Origin: Dendrolimus kikuchii
Lineage: Eukaryota > Arthropoda > Insecta > Lepidoptera > Lasiocampidae
Assembly (NCBI GenBank): GCA_019925095.2
Contig: CM034406.1
Coordinates: 5,186,388 to 5,250,387 of the forward strand
DNA: 64,000 nucleotides
Direction of reading: 5' to 3'
The position numbers and the translations under genes were made by a program. Within the stretch, counting starts at the first letter, position 1. Each line of letters opens with the position of its first letter. This document shows, one piece after another, positions 53,856-63,572 of this stretch. The notes under the pieces were generated by a model. That model searched no databases and had not been told where the DNA came from. It saw only the letters and a list, made by a program, of their open reading frames with translations.

Positions 53856-54416
53856 CTTTGAATGGGAAGGCCAACACGTAGAGGCCCCTTGACAAATTTA
53901 ATGTAAATGTGGCGTGACTCTGACCGGCGATTATCCCTGTCTACACCATAGAATAATACACCTAAGGACAAGCTCCGGCCAGTGTAGGACTATTGTGGGA
54001 AATGAGGACAAATAGTACCGGGCTATTGGGGTGAACTGCTAGTGGTACTAGGGGTCTGGGAATATGGGGACTATGGCGTCTGCCCGTCGCAATGTTCAGG
54101 GAACATGGAAAAATGGTGACTCGCCACTCCCTGCATGGGCCCCAAAAAATGCCATAGAAGACAGGAGCCACATGGGTGTGAGTGGCTAAGGGGTGTAGAG
54201 AGGTGGGCTGCAGGATCACCGAAGCTACTTCTGACGTGATGCCATTTATCACTTCTACCCTTGGAGCTCGAGTCTTAGCTCTAGCGATCTCCACTCCGTG
54301 CCGGCTGGTTAAGGCAAGCACGGAGGCGGGGGTCTTACCCTGGTCCCGGAGTCAGGTACGAGGTGTCGCTACTCACCTAAGGCTTCGCCACAGAGCCCCC
54401 TTGCGGGTTATTTACT
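53856..54416 (+). repeat. rep-G copy 3
   Basis: Close to copy 1 over its whole length (GGGAAGGCCAACACGTAGAG to GGTGTCGCTACTCACCTAAG), with an added GGCTTCGCCACAGAGCCCCC end that copy 1 lacks. The shared right end supports a 3' UTR reading. Confidence 0.7.
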
Positions 54417-54473
54417 ATTATTATTAATTCTTAATAATCTGCAGATAAACATATATAATTGTGTATTCTTAAA

Positions 54474-54646
54474 TTAAGCAAGTTATGTTATGGTCTCATC
54501 AAGAGATACCCCTAAAGTCAATCCCAGACCATTAAATAATGGAAAGTTTATTTACGAAATTTACCATGCCAGGAATCGAATCCGGGACCTCTACGTTCCA
54601 GTGAACTAGGCAGAAAAACGCTTACACTACTCAACTGAAGAGGCTG
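54474..54646 (-). repeat. SINE-D copy 2
   Basis: The minus strand shows GGTCCCGGATTCGATTCCTG (B box GATTCGATTCC) downstream of an A-box-like TGAGTAGTGTAAGCG, then ATTATTTAATGGTC. tRNA-derived head is clearest in this copy. Confidence 0.65.
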
Positions 54647-54988
54647 TCACTTAATTTTTATGTCTGTTGACATGCAAGTTTTTATAGCCATTTTGCCAAG
54701 AACGGTAACTTTATGAAATCGCTATGCGGTCAGGGAACTGTAGTCTAAATATACAATGGTGTAATAAAACCAAAAACAATTAAATATTAGGGATGGTCGC
54801 CATTATATGTAACTGAGGGATGATATATAAAGTCACTCAAATCTTTGAAAATCATGATTTTTCAAGATAAAAGAGTTAAGGTGCCAAGCAGGCTTAAATT
54901 ATTTTAATCACAATCTTAAATTTGGAGTTAAAGTCCTCAAAAGTTCACATTTAGAATAGAATCTTCTTTATTGCACTTATTATTATTG
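54647..54988. other. Unassigned sequence
   Basis: Nothing recognised. Confidence 0.4.
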
Positions 54989-54989
54989 C

Positions 54990-55204
54990 AGAAGTCGTGG
55001 AAGGCCACGACACACCTTCCATGATCAAATTGATCGTGTACTAGCAGAAGGTGATGTCAGGGGCCTTAAGAACAGACGAGGGTTTATAACAAGAGTTATG
55101 AATGTCAAAAAAGCAAATGAGGTGTGTAAGAATAAGCCTGAATGGCACTCTGTTGCTCGTGCCCACCCCGCAAGGGAACTGGCGTGAAGTTATGTATATA
55201 TGTA
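54990..55204 (+). mobile_element. LINE-B copy 9
   Basis: AGAAGTCGTGGAAGGCCACG to the TATG-type tail. Flanked by TTATTATT-like duplications (imperfect TTATTATTGC / TTATTATTAC). The frame has several changes (for example AGGGTTTATAACAAGAG). Confidence 0.8.
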
Positions 55205-55220
55205 TTATTATTACAATTTA

Positions 55221-55478
55221 CATACATACATACATAACTTCTCGCCAGTTCCCTCGCGGGGTAGGCACGAACAACAGAGTGCCATTTAGGCTTATTCTTA
55301 CACACCTCACTTGCCTCTTTGACATTCATAACTCTTGTCATGCAAGCTCGTCTGTTCTTAAGGCTCCTGACATCACCTTCTGCTAGTACACGATCAATTT
55401 GATCATGGAAGGTGTGTCGTGGCCTTCCACGACTTCTGCATCCATCCACTTTTGCATTGTATATCTGTTTAGTCATTC
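55221..55478 (-). mobile_element. LINE-B copy 10, tail-to-tail with copy 9, 16 bp TSD
   Basis: 258 bp in minus orientation. TTATTATTACAATTTA is perfect at 55205-55220 and 55479-55494; the first copy of this TSD overlaps copy 9's own flank. The reading frame is intact (ARELA end). Confidence 0.9.
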
Positions 55479-55494
55479 TTATTATTACAATTTA

Positions 55495-55823
55495 TTTATT
55501 ATTAATAGTACACATCGGAATTAAGAATCATTCAACTATTATAGTACAATCGGTAGTCTTATCGCTTATTTAATAGTTTTTTAATTTCTCATATAAGTCA
55601 ATAGGGGGTGGGGTCTACTTATGGGACACCTTTAATTTATTATGAACAGATCCGAACTGTTTCAATATAGGTTAGGAGGCTAAGGTCGGAGCGAAGCGAT
55701 GCGGAACTCCCGCCTTAGCCTTCGGGGTTATTTTTTTTATGCCTACTAGAAATTCACTTTATATTTCAAATAATAAATAAAAGTGTCTCATATTTATACC
55801 GCAGCTTCAATAAGTAAGGCAAT
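55495..55823. other. Unassigned sequence
   Basis: A short inverted repeat GGCTAAGG/CCTTAGCC near 55678-55722. No gene. Confidence 0.4.
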
Positions 55824-56485
55824 AGGCAGGGAGATATTAGATTTTATAGAAAAAAAGATTATATTTTATGAAGTGCTTTTTCTGTCACGTTTTTAGTGTA
55901 CGATTGTGATTCTGAATAATTTTATCAATGGTAAAACGGAGAATAAATGGTTCTTAAAGCGGCTTTAATATTTTATTTCAAAGTAAAGAAACAAGACACC
56001 TGTGTCTCAATAGAACACAGTGAACTTCACCACAATGAGAATAAACGCCCACTATTTTTGTCTTTGGCTACAATATTCTGAAAAATTTGTGACCGATAAT
56101 ACAATATAGTACTAAGTACTAATATGTTTCAAAACATCTTTAGGCACGTTGAGCACTTTTGCGATGAAGAAAAAGCAATGAACTCGCGTTACCGTCACAC
56201 TCAGATACATATATATATACAGATGCGTGTGTGTGTGTATATATAAGTAGTTCTTTTAGGATAGGAAAAAACACTGAAATCGCAAGACTGTCACTTTTAG
56301 ATACATATACTTATACTTAGATATACATACTTATAAATATTATAGGCAGGGAGATATTAGATTCTATAGGACAAAAGATTAAATTTTATGAAATGCTTTT
56401 TCTGTCACGTTTTTTAGTGTACGATTGTCATTCTGAATATTCTTCTTCAATGATAAAACGTATATAAACGGTTCTTAAATTAGCT
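55824..56485. repeat. Composite repeat with ~145 bp direct repeats
   Basis: GGCAGGGAGATATTAGATT to AAACGGTTCTTAAA-type blocks at about 55824-55965 and 56341-56485. Between them, sequence (55955-56250) is the inverse of segments at 58590-58770 and 59220-59430. There is a TG microsatellite near 56227. Confidence 0.7.
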
Positions 56486-56671
56486 TCTTCCGACCGAGGG
56501 AAGTCTGTAAATTATTCAACTATTCACGTTATTTACAATTCATAACTTTCCTTTTTATGTTTAACTCGTTCCCACTTTGAAGTCCACGGTTTTGTTCTCG
56601 ATTTTTTGTTAACTTGTTCATTCTTATACGATTTTCAATGCATGGATGTAGGTATATAAGTTTTTCTGTCC

Positions 56672-56800
56672 ATCAGAACGTTGTTTGGAAAAGATCGCTC
56701 AGCTATCAGCTATAAGGCTGTTATTAGCAGCTATATATTTCGCAGCTGCTCTTGTGTTATAATAATTTCATTGTACAATAAAGTATGTTTGTTCTATTAT
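56672..56800 (+). repeat. LINE-L2-type 3' UTR fragment
   Basis: GTTTGGAAAAGATCGCTCAG and CTATAAGGCTGTTATTAG, then GTACAATAAAGTATG: eroded LINE-L2 3' end. 56486-56671 is unassigned. Confidence 0.5.
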
Positions 56801-56838
56801 ATTTTTAATCCCACATTAATATCTTAAGGCTACCTACA

Positions 56839-56941
56839 TATTTTTGCAGTTTGTCGTTGGAACATTGAGTCCGTAGAGTCCATTGAAAAGCATTTCTTCA
56901 AAGAAATATCCAAGCAACTCTTTGGCACTACCTGTGATAAT
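56839..56941 (+). pseudogene. LINE-F relic
   Basis: Translates as YIFAVCRWNIESVESIEKHF and FKEISKQLFGTTCD, aligned with YIFVPFGVETLDPWG...FFKDICQNLFDTTRD of fragment 3. Short and diverged. Confidence 0.5.
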
Positions 56942-57495
56942 ATTTTCTTAAGTTTTCGCGACTTGTATAGATAATAAAACTACGGTTTAACGGTTTTAAG
57001 CGCGGTAATTTTATTTTATTTTATTTTATCTGCGGAGTGACGCTCGCGGACCGCGTTCGTAATACCGAAGTAAGAAAGAGAGTTGGTCTGAAAGAGAGTG
57101 TCGGGGTGAAGGTAAGGAAAGAAATGCTCCTGGGGTTCGGGCATGTGGAAAGAATGCATGATGAAAGAATGACTAAACAGATATACAATGTAAAAGTGGA
57201 TGGATGCAGAAGTCGTGGAAGGCCACGACACACCTTCCATGATCAAATTGATCGTGTACTAGCGGAGGGTGATGTCAGGAGCCTTAAGAACAGACGAGCG
57301 TGCATGACAAGAGTTATGAATGTCAAAGAAGCAAGTGAGGTGTATAAGAATGGGCCTAAATGGCGCTCTGTTGTTCGTGCCTACCCCGCCAGGGAACTTG
57401 CGTGAAGTTATGTATGTATGTAATTTTATTTGATTTTGGTTTTACCCACGTTTCGGCCACTTTTCAGTGGCTGTGATCACGGAAGACAAAAACTA
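56942..57495 (-). repeat. rep-E copy 3, split by LINE-B copy 11
   Basis: Left part 56942-57016 (TTTTCGCGACTTGTATAGAT; GTTTTAAGCGCGGTAATTTT) and right part 57421-57495 (TAATTTTATTTGATTTTGG; CGGCCACTTTTCAGTGGCTG). Together they form the rep-E end in minus orientation. Confidence 0.7.
57017..57420 (+). mobile_element. LINE-B copy 11
   Basis: Starts around TCTGCGGAGTGACGCTCGCG and has an open frame (57037-57405) to the ARELA end. TAATTTTATTT at 57006-57016 and 57421-57431 is the TSD, with extra TATTTTATTTTA at the 5' junction, perhaps slippage. Next longest copy after copy 12. Confidence 0.85.
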
Positions 57496-57871
57496 GTCGT
57501 GATCATAAGGCGGGTTACTTCACACATTGAGTTAGTATTGCCAGGCTAGATGGCCTTTTGGGTAAGCTACCCAAACTTGCTCCCTAAAGCTCCCTACCTT
57601 CCTATTTTTAATGTTTAGTTTTAAATTCCACGCTAGAGGTAAACATTCTTTAATTGATCTATTATAATAGTTAAATTTATAAATACATGATTTGGACTTC
57701 CAAATGCCTAATCCGAATTAAATGCAAGTGGTATTTTTAAAATTGTTTTAGCTTCATTTATAACGATTATTGTAAGAATTTTTCAACAAATTGACTCGGT
57801 TAGTTTGTTTGTATTTTCTTTACAGCCTTAAAAATGAACAGATTATCATCAAATTTGATTCATATAATTAT
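57496..57871. other. Unassigned sequence
   Basis: Nothing recognised. Confidence 0.4.
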
Positions 57872-58330
57872 ACTGTTGCGAACCGATACTAATCCTTGGC
57901 AGGTTTTATTCCCCATTTGAATTTGAGTGATCTATTGTTTGCGCTAATCCTTTTGTATGCCTCTCAGTAAGACGTCATAAATCCCTCTTTCTTTTGTTTG
58001 CATTTCGTTGCATATTCTTAGAAGCCATTTAGTTTACAAGTTAAGAGTTCAAAGGACTAGTGTGCATATGACTAGGAGGCCAGGATTATTTTGACAAATA
58101 TATAAAGTCGGTCAGTCAGTACTTTGAATTAGTTGTGTTTCAACTGCGATCGAAGAGTTACCTAGTGTACTTTCGGAGCGAGTATCTTATAACGGCGGAC
58201 TGCACTATTGATGTTGTTACAATTTTCTGCTTTACGGTTAGATTTTGTTGTATTCGGTTGTATTTGTAAGAACTGTGAATTAGTTACGTGTGTGTACTTA
58301 CTACTACTATTACATCCTTGAGTATTTGGT
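57872..58330 (+). promoter_or_regulatory. LTR-like promoter segment
   Basis: ATATATAAAGTCGGTCAGTC (58099 on) gives a TATA box with an arthropod initiator (TCAGT) about 15-20 nt downstream, as in Gypsy-type LTRs. The segment may begin TGTTGCGAACCGATACTAAT (57873), but I find no matching end or TSD. A host promoter is the alternative. Confidence 0.35.
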
Positions 58331-58570
58331 ATTTTAGTCATTGTCATTTCAAAGATTCTGCGAAGCTACTTGGGAAGGTCTAGTAATGAAATCAAAAGTC
58401 TTTAAATATTTTCTAAACACTTATATTATAAGGAATTTATCTATGGCTTCGCAAAGCTTCAGACACTTATTTAGAGAAACTCATTTAAAGGAAAACGTTT
58501 ATATAGATTTCCATGAAGTACTTAAACGCTATCCACTTAGAAGTGGATAGAATTGCAGACGATCAAATTA
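58331..58570. other. Unassigned with 69-codon ORF
   Basis: ORF 58341-58550 (+), MSFQRFCEATWEGLVMKSK and on, is unrecognised. It lies directly downstream of the LTR-like promoter and could be the start of something truncated, or chance. Confidence 0.3.
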
Positions 58571-58589
58571 ATCTTTCCGTGCACAAGTT

Positions 58590-58774
58590 TTTAACAATTT
58601 CGGTCCTTTTTTCCCATTCCAAGGGTTACACACACACACACACACACACATGCACACACGTATCTGTATAAGTATATGTATCTGAGCGTGACGGTCACGC
58701 GAACTCATTGCTTTTTCCCCATCCCAAAAGTGCCCAATGTGCCTAAAGAAGTTTTCAAAAATCAAATCAAAAGG
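58590..58774. repeat. Composite repeat, inverse of 56100-56250
   Basis: Includes a (CA)n array (58626-58650), TCACGCGAACTCATTGC and GCCCAATGTGCCTAAAGAAG, inverted relative to the 56.1 kb block. Confidence 0.65.
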
Positions 58775-59215
58775 GTAATTTATTTGATTTTTATTATTCC
58801 GACGTTTCGGCCACTTTTCAGTGGCCGTGATCACGGAAGACAACTATGTCAAGTGTCAACGAATATTGTTAAAGTTTTATTTAGACTACCGCCAAATTTT
58901 TCATTTTAATTATTTAGTTTTAATTTTATTTATGGTTATTATTTACTCTATGGCGTAATCTAATTTACCACCGCTTCGCAAAATGTTATGGCTTGAAGAG
59001 AAGAAGCGGCGCAAGAAAGTCAAGAAAAAGAGTTGAGAAGAAAAAATTAAAATGAACAAGTTGGCGGTAGGTTAAATAAAACTTTAACAATACTCATTGA
59101 CCCTTGACATCTTTGTCTTCCATGATCACGGCCACTGAAAAGTGGTCGGAATAATAAAAATCAAATAAATTACCACACTTAAAACCGTTACAACGTAGTT
59201 TTATTATGTATAGGT
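58775..59215. repeat. rep-E copies 4 and 5, inverted pair
   Basis: 58775-59035 is rep-E in minus orientation, full length, and 59046-59215 is a partial plus copy. The conserved stem-loop is present in both (the right one reads AGTGGTCGG). The pair interrupts a segment that is continuous at 56.0-56.2 kb. Confidence 0.75.
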
Positions 59216-59435
59216 ATACAAGTCGCGAAAACCTAAGAAAATATCATGTTAATACTGTACATAGTACTATGTTGCATTTACGGTCACAAATTTTTCAGAA
59301 TTTTATAGCCAAAAGTTAAAAATAGTGGGCGTTTATTCTCATTGCGGAAATTTCGCTGTGTGTGAACCGACACACATTTGTCTTGTCTCTTTACTTTTAA
59401 ATAAAATATTGAAGCCGCAAAGTTAAAGACCTCTA
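59216..59435. repeat. Composite repeat, inverse of 55955-56110
   Basis: AAATAGTGGGCGTTTATTCT and GTCTTGTCTCTTTACTTTTA match the reverse complement of 55970-56070. Confidence 0.65.
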
Positions 59436-59871
59436 CATATTTTCTCTGTCAAAAATAAAGGCATTAAGAATTAAGAGAGGGAGATAATCGCAGCAATTTA
59501 TAGCATTAGGTCAAAGATCTTTCGGATGCCGCGAAAGTTCCTCAACGGAATAAGTTCATTAATTTATTATTCTTTATTCTTATAAAATAAAAATCTACTT
59601 AAAAGTGAACTGACTTCGTTTTCTTTTGGAATGTTGAAATTTTATAATTAAGCGCACGTTCCGCCTTGAAGAATTTTTGATTTGAATTTTCTTGCTGTGT
59701 TTCTTGTCAGCGTGTGTTTCTTTTATTGCTTTCTTGTCTAGGTTACGCGCATGGTTAATAATTATAGCACCTTAATCAGTGTTAATATAATAATTGATTC
59801 TAAAGTATATTTATTTTGAACGTCTTTTGTTTGCTTTGAGTTACATCTAAGATAATGTAATAATAATAATC
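59436..59871. other. Unassigned sequence
   Basis: AT-rich; nothing recognised. Confidence 0.4.
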
Positions 59872-59972
59872 GGCAGACAAACACACGTATTGTATATCCC
59901 CAAATTAAGCAAGTTACGCTTGTGCTATGGGTAATATACAACGGACTACTCTGGGGCCGATCCCAGTAATGT
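59872..59972 (-). repeat. SINE-D copy 3 (partial)
   Basis: AATCGGCAGACAAACACACG and GGTAATATACAACGGACTAC match copy 1; the tRNA-like head is lost. Confidence 0.6.
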
Positions 59973-60021
59973 GTAATAATGTAATATTTAATAGAGAACA
60001 CGATGTAAGTCATGTGTTGTT

Positions 60022-60560
60022 TTTTACACGGTGTTTTTTAGATTTCTTGTCTGTTTGTTTGTTTGTTCGGGATTTACGCAAAAACTACTGAGCCGGTTTC
60101 GATGTGGATTTCACTGATCGATAATAAATTCTTAGATGTAATTTCCTGCGGCCGGGCGGCCTGTCGTAAGAGGCGACCAAGCAACCCACAGACAGGTGGT
60201 AGGGCATTTGCCCGACTGGATGGCTACCACCCCTGATCTAAAGTATGTCGCCATAACAACCTTGAGTTGTGTTCCGGCATTAGTGACCAGTCTTCCTTAA
60301 GAGAGTAGCAGCGGATTTGTTGCACCTTTGGTGTTGCAAATGTCCATAGGCGATGGTAACCGCTTTCCATCAAGTGGGCCGTCTGCCTGTCTGCTGAACT
60401 CCTGCAATAAAAAAAAAACAAAAAAAATCTGCGTTACCTTTTATCCCGGGAATCCGGCGGGAATTTTCCCGGGAGCGGTTTGTAGAGTTATTCGGGTGCG
60501 TAAAAATTAGCTTATTGCGATACAATTTTCACTAAAACGAATAGCTGCGATACTTTGTGC
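60022..60560 (+). mobile_element. Helitron-like relic split by SINE-A
   Basis: TTGTTCGGGATTTACGCAAA and CCGGTTTCGATGTGG before, ATCCCGGGAATCCGGCGGG after a SINE-A insertion. The uninterrupted relative at 37095-37486 shows that the two parts were contiguous. Confidence 0.55.
60138..60425 (+). repeat. SINE-A copy 16 nested in Helitron-like DNA
   Basis: ATTTCCTGCGGCCGGGCGGC to CTGCAATAAAAAAAAAAC; lacks the first ~30 bp. Confidence 0.85.
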
Positions 60561-60908
60561 TAGTTTTAAAAATAAAATTATTTTTCATAAGCAGTCTCGT
60601 TATTTAATAGCCAGACCTCGTATATTAATTACATTGAACATTCATGAATAAACATATCTTACCAAAGAACTAGATAGTCTCGTACAGACTAGTTGTGCAA
60701 CTAGTTGTTAAACTCAAAATGTAATAAGAAAGCAAACTTTTACTAGACCGGAGGGTAGCAACTTCTGCAAAGAAGCATGAACAAGCTCCAGATAGTTAAT
60801 TAATAGAAACTGTTGCCCACTTCTGATCCTTTCACTTTGTTACCGATCAATAAACAGATGGACAAACTTATTTATGTACTGTTTGTTGCGGGTTTACTAT
60901 TAATTTCC
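60561..60908. other. Unassigned sequence
   Basis: Nothing recognised. Confidence 0.4.
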
Positions 60909-61170
60909 TTTTTTTTATTGCAGGAGTTCAGCAGACAGGCAGACGGCCCACTTTATGAAAAGCGGGTACCATCGCCTATGGACATTTGCTACACCAAATG
61001 TGCTACAAATGCGCTGCTGCTCTCTTAAGGGAAACTGGAACCTGGTCACTAATGCCGGAACACAACTCAAGGTTGTTATGGCGACATACTTCAGATCAGG
61101 GGTGGTAGCCATCCAGTCGGGCAAATGCCCTATCACCTGGCTATGGGTTGTTAAGTCGCCTCTTACGACT
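60909..61170 (-). repeat. SINE-A copy 17 (5'-truncated)
   Basis: A-tail side present; ends at GTCGTAAGAGGCGACTTAAC. Confidence 0.85.
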
Positions 61171-61335
61171 TTTCTTTCAAAGAATATTTATTAGCGATGA
61201 AACGAATATTACATAGCGAGTATGGTGATGACCACTTTTATAAATTAAGTAGCTTTTCCGTGATTTCGCTCGCCTTAGAATCCTCTGTATATTTTTCTGA
61301 GATAAAAAATAGTCTACCTAATATTCCAGACTATA

Positions 61336-61906
61336 CACATACATACATATATAACTTCACGCCAGTTCCCTTGCGGGGTAGGCACGAACAACAGAGCGCC
61401 ATTTAGGTCCATTCTTACACGCCTCACTTGCTTCTTTGACATTCATAACTCTTGTCATGCACACTCGTCTGTTCTTAAGGCTCCTGACATCACCCTCCGC
61501 TAGTACACGATCAATTTGATCATGGAAGGTGTGTCGTGGCCTTCCACGATTTCTGCATCCATCCACTTTTGCATTGTATATCTGTTTAGTCATTCTTTCA
61601 TCATGCATTCTTTCCACATGCCCGAACCACCGGAGCATTCCTTTCCTTACCTTCACCCCGACACTCTCTTTCAGACTAACTCTCTTTCTTACTTCGGTAT
61701 TACGAACGCGGTCCGCGAGCGTCACTCCGCAGATTTTGCGCAGTGCTCGCATCTCGACCGCGTTTACTCTACTTTCATGCTCTCTCTTCCATACCCAACT
61801 CTCGCATCCATACGTGAGTGTAGGTACCAGCACCGCGTTGTGTATGGCGAGCTGGGCCTTCTGGCTGAGGTTCTTAGCGCCTAGAAGTTTACCTAACGCT
61901 CCATTC
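61336..61906 (-). pseudogene. LINE-B copy 12, longest
   Basis: The minus frame is open from about 61910 to 61357: LGAKNLSQKAQLAIHNAVL, then VPTLTYGCESWVWKREHESR, AVEMRALRKICGVTLADRVR, LRWFGHVERMHDER, GRPRHTFHDQIDRVLAEGD, VMNVKEASEACKNGPKW and ARELA, then (TATG)n. This is the region after the RT domain of an RTE-like LINE; the YG.E.W...K and L..W.GH..R landmarks are the family's. RT and endonuclease are absent by 5' truncation. TTCCAGACTATA-like and TTCAAACTATA-like flanks suggest an imperfect TSD. The frame is intact, implying recent insertion. The first 25 or so codons of the open frame at 61907-61983 are host flank. Confidence 0.85.
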
Positions 61907-62524
61907 AAACTATAATGTATGTAAAATAGAAAATTTTGTTCAAAAACAACCATTTCCCGATTTGCCGTTTGACACTCCTTCATAGAAATTGATTCTCACA
62001 AGTTTCATTATGATTTTGTATAATAATACAGATGTGTTTTTTTTCGATATCAACCGATTCGATTCCTGACAAGGGCTATTGATTTTCAATAGTCTAATAC
62101 TAACACTTTAGTTTTCGTCAAAATCGGCCTTGAGACTACTTTGAGTGTTTTTCGCTATTTAGTATTTAGCGTAGTTTAGGGTTTGGCCCTGAAGGCCCAC
62201 TTGAAAAAACCACCTGTATACTACTAGCATTGTGAAACTTTCTTCGCGTTGTAAAGACGACGTGTTTGTTAGGTGGAGCCATATTTTTGGTTATATTCGT
62301 CTATCTCACAGAAACGATATTAATTTATCGGTATAAGGGTATTCTAAGTATTGACGCGGGATATAACTTATCTGTGGCCCTAAAGGCCTCCGCCTGCCCC
62401 CGCACGTGGAGTTGGTCGAGCTTCCACTCTTCTGTAGCCCTAGCATAAGTCTTGATGCGCGGTTTAGCATGGGCGTAACTACGTTCTAAGTCTCATGCTC
62501 TTCCTACCACGAGCGTGGACATAT
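61907..62524. other. Unassigned, possibly R1-type 3' UTR in its right part
   Basis: No gene. 62380-62524 is GC-richer and may belong to the next feature. Confidence 0.35.
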
Positions 62525-62808
62525 GGGATGCACGTTCAGGTTTAGTGGGGTAGTAGCATATTGGAAACGACTTTACCAGCTGAGTCCAACACATGCCGGT
62601 GGCGATTCTGTTACGCCACTCTTCGGCCTAATTGTCGCCTCATTGGTCTAACCCTCGCAAAAGGCCCGGTAGTGTACAAAAAAACAACAATAGCATTGGT
62701 TGCTTACTGTGTTAATGCCACCATGACGAGGCGAATCCCATACTCCCCGTCGTGTCGTCTCCTACGCGGTAGATAGTACTCAAACGGATTTCCCCTCGTT
62801 AAAAAAGG
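62525..62808 (+). repeat. R1-clade 3' UTR fragment
   Basis: GCCACCATGACGAGGCGAATCCCAT-like sequence (62719 on) aligns with the 3' UTR of the 46.4-51.4 kb element, and CAAACGGATTTCCCC (62781-62795) is its exact terminal motif, followed by a short A-run. No coding part. The 5' limit is uncertain. Confidence 0.6.
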
Positions 62809-63269
62809 GATATATACTAGCTTTGTGTCCAGTAGTACTACTCGTCATTTAAATCCGTTCAGTAGGTTTTTTTTTATTATTATAATTATATATCTCTACG
62901 GACTCGAGTTCCGTACCCTTTTTTAATACTTAATTTCTATGAAAAATTTGAGACTCCGTACACGCTTATTGTCTATTTTTGTTAGTGTATGTGACATTAT
63001 ATGTAGTAATTTTTCTGTTTTGGTGTACCTTAAGAATAACATATTATATTAATTTATTCTAATTTTAATACTAAACTTATACTAATGTAGAGTGTATCTG
63101 TTACATGCTGGTGTTGTGAGGAAGTGCATGTGCAGTGTTGGCCTTATATCTATACTTATATATAGTCGTATCTAGTGCCATGTGTGTTGTTTCTTTTTCT
63201 TTCTTTTTTTTTCTTTTCTGTGCCTGCCGTTCAGTAGGTTGTACGTCATGCCGTTTCCCTTTTTTATTT
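62809..63269. other. Helitron-like terminus and unassigned sequence
   Basis: ACTAGCTTTGTGTCCAGTAG (62817) resembles a minus-strand Helitron-like end. The rest is T-rich and unrecognised. Confidence 0.35.
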
Positions 63270-63572
63270 TATTTTTTTCTCCAGCAGTTCAGCAGACAGG
63301 CAGACGGCCCACTGGATGGAAAGCGGTTACCATCGCCTATGAACATTTCCAACACCAAAGATGATATAAATGAGCTGCTGCACTCTTAAGGGAGACTGGA
63401 ATATGGTCACTAATGCCGGAACACAACACAAGGTTGTTATGGTGGCATACTCTAGATCAGGGGTGGTTGCCATTCAGTCGAGCAAATACCCTGCCACTTG
63501 GCTATGGGTTGTTTTGTCGCGTCTTACGACAGACCACCCGGCCGCAGGAAATTGTATTCTTTCTTCCTTCCG
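63270..63572 (-). repeat. SINE-A copy 18 (near full length)
   Basis: CAATTTCCTGCGGCCGGGTGG start region to CTGCTGGAGAAAAAAATAAA end. Confidence 0.85.

Noticed and set aside
46309..62821. Each R1-type 3' end lies near a Helitron-like CTAG end (46309, 51535, 62817), suggesting targeting
   Set aside because: Relative orientation and distance differ in the three cases, and Helitron-like ends are so dense here that chance is sufficient.
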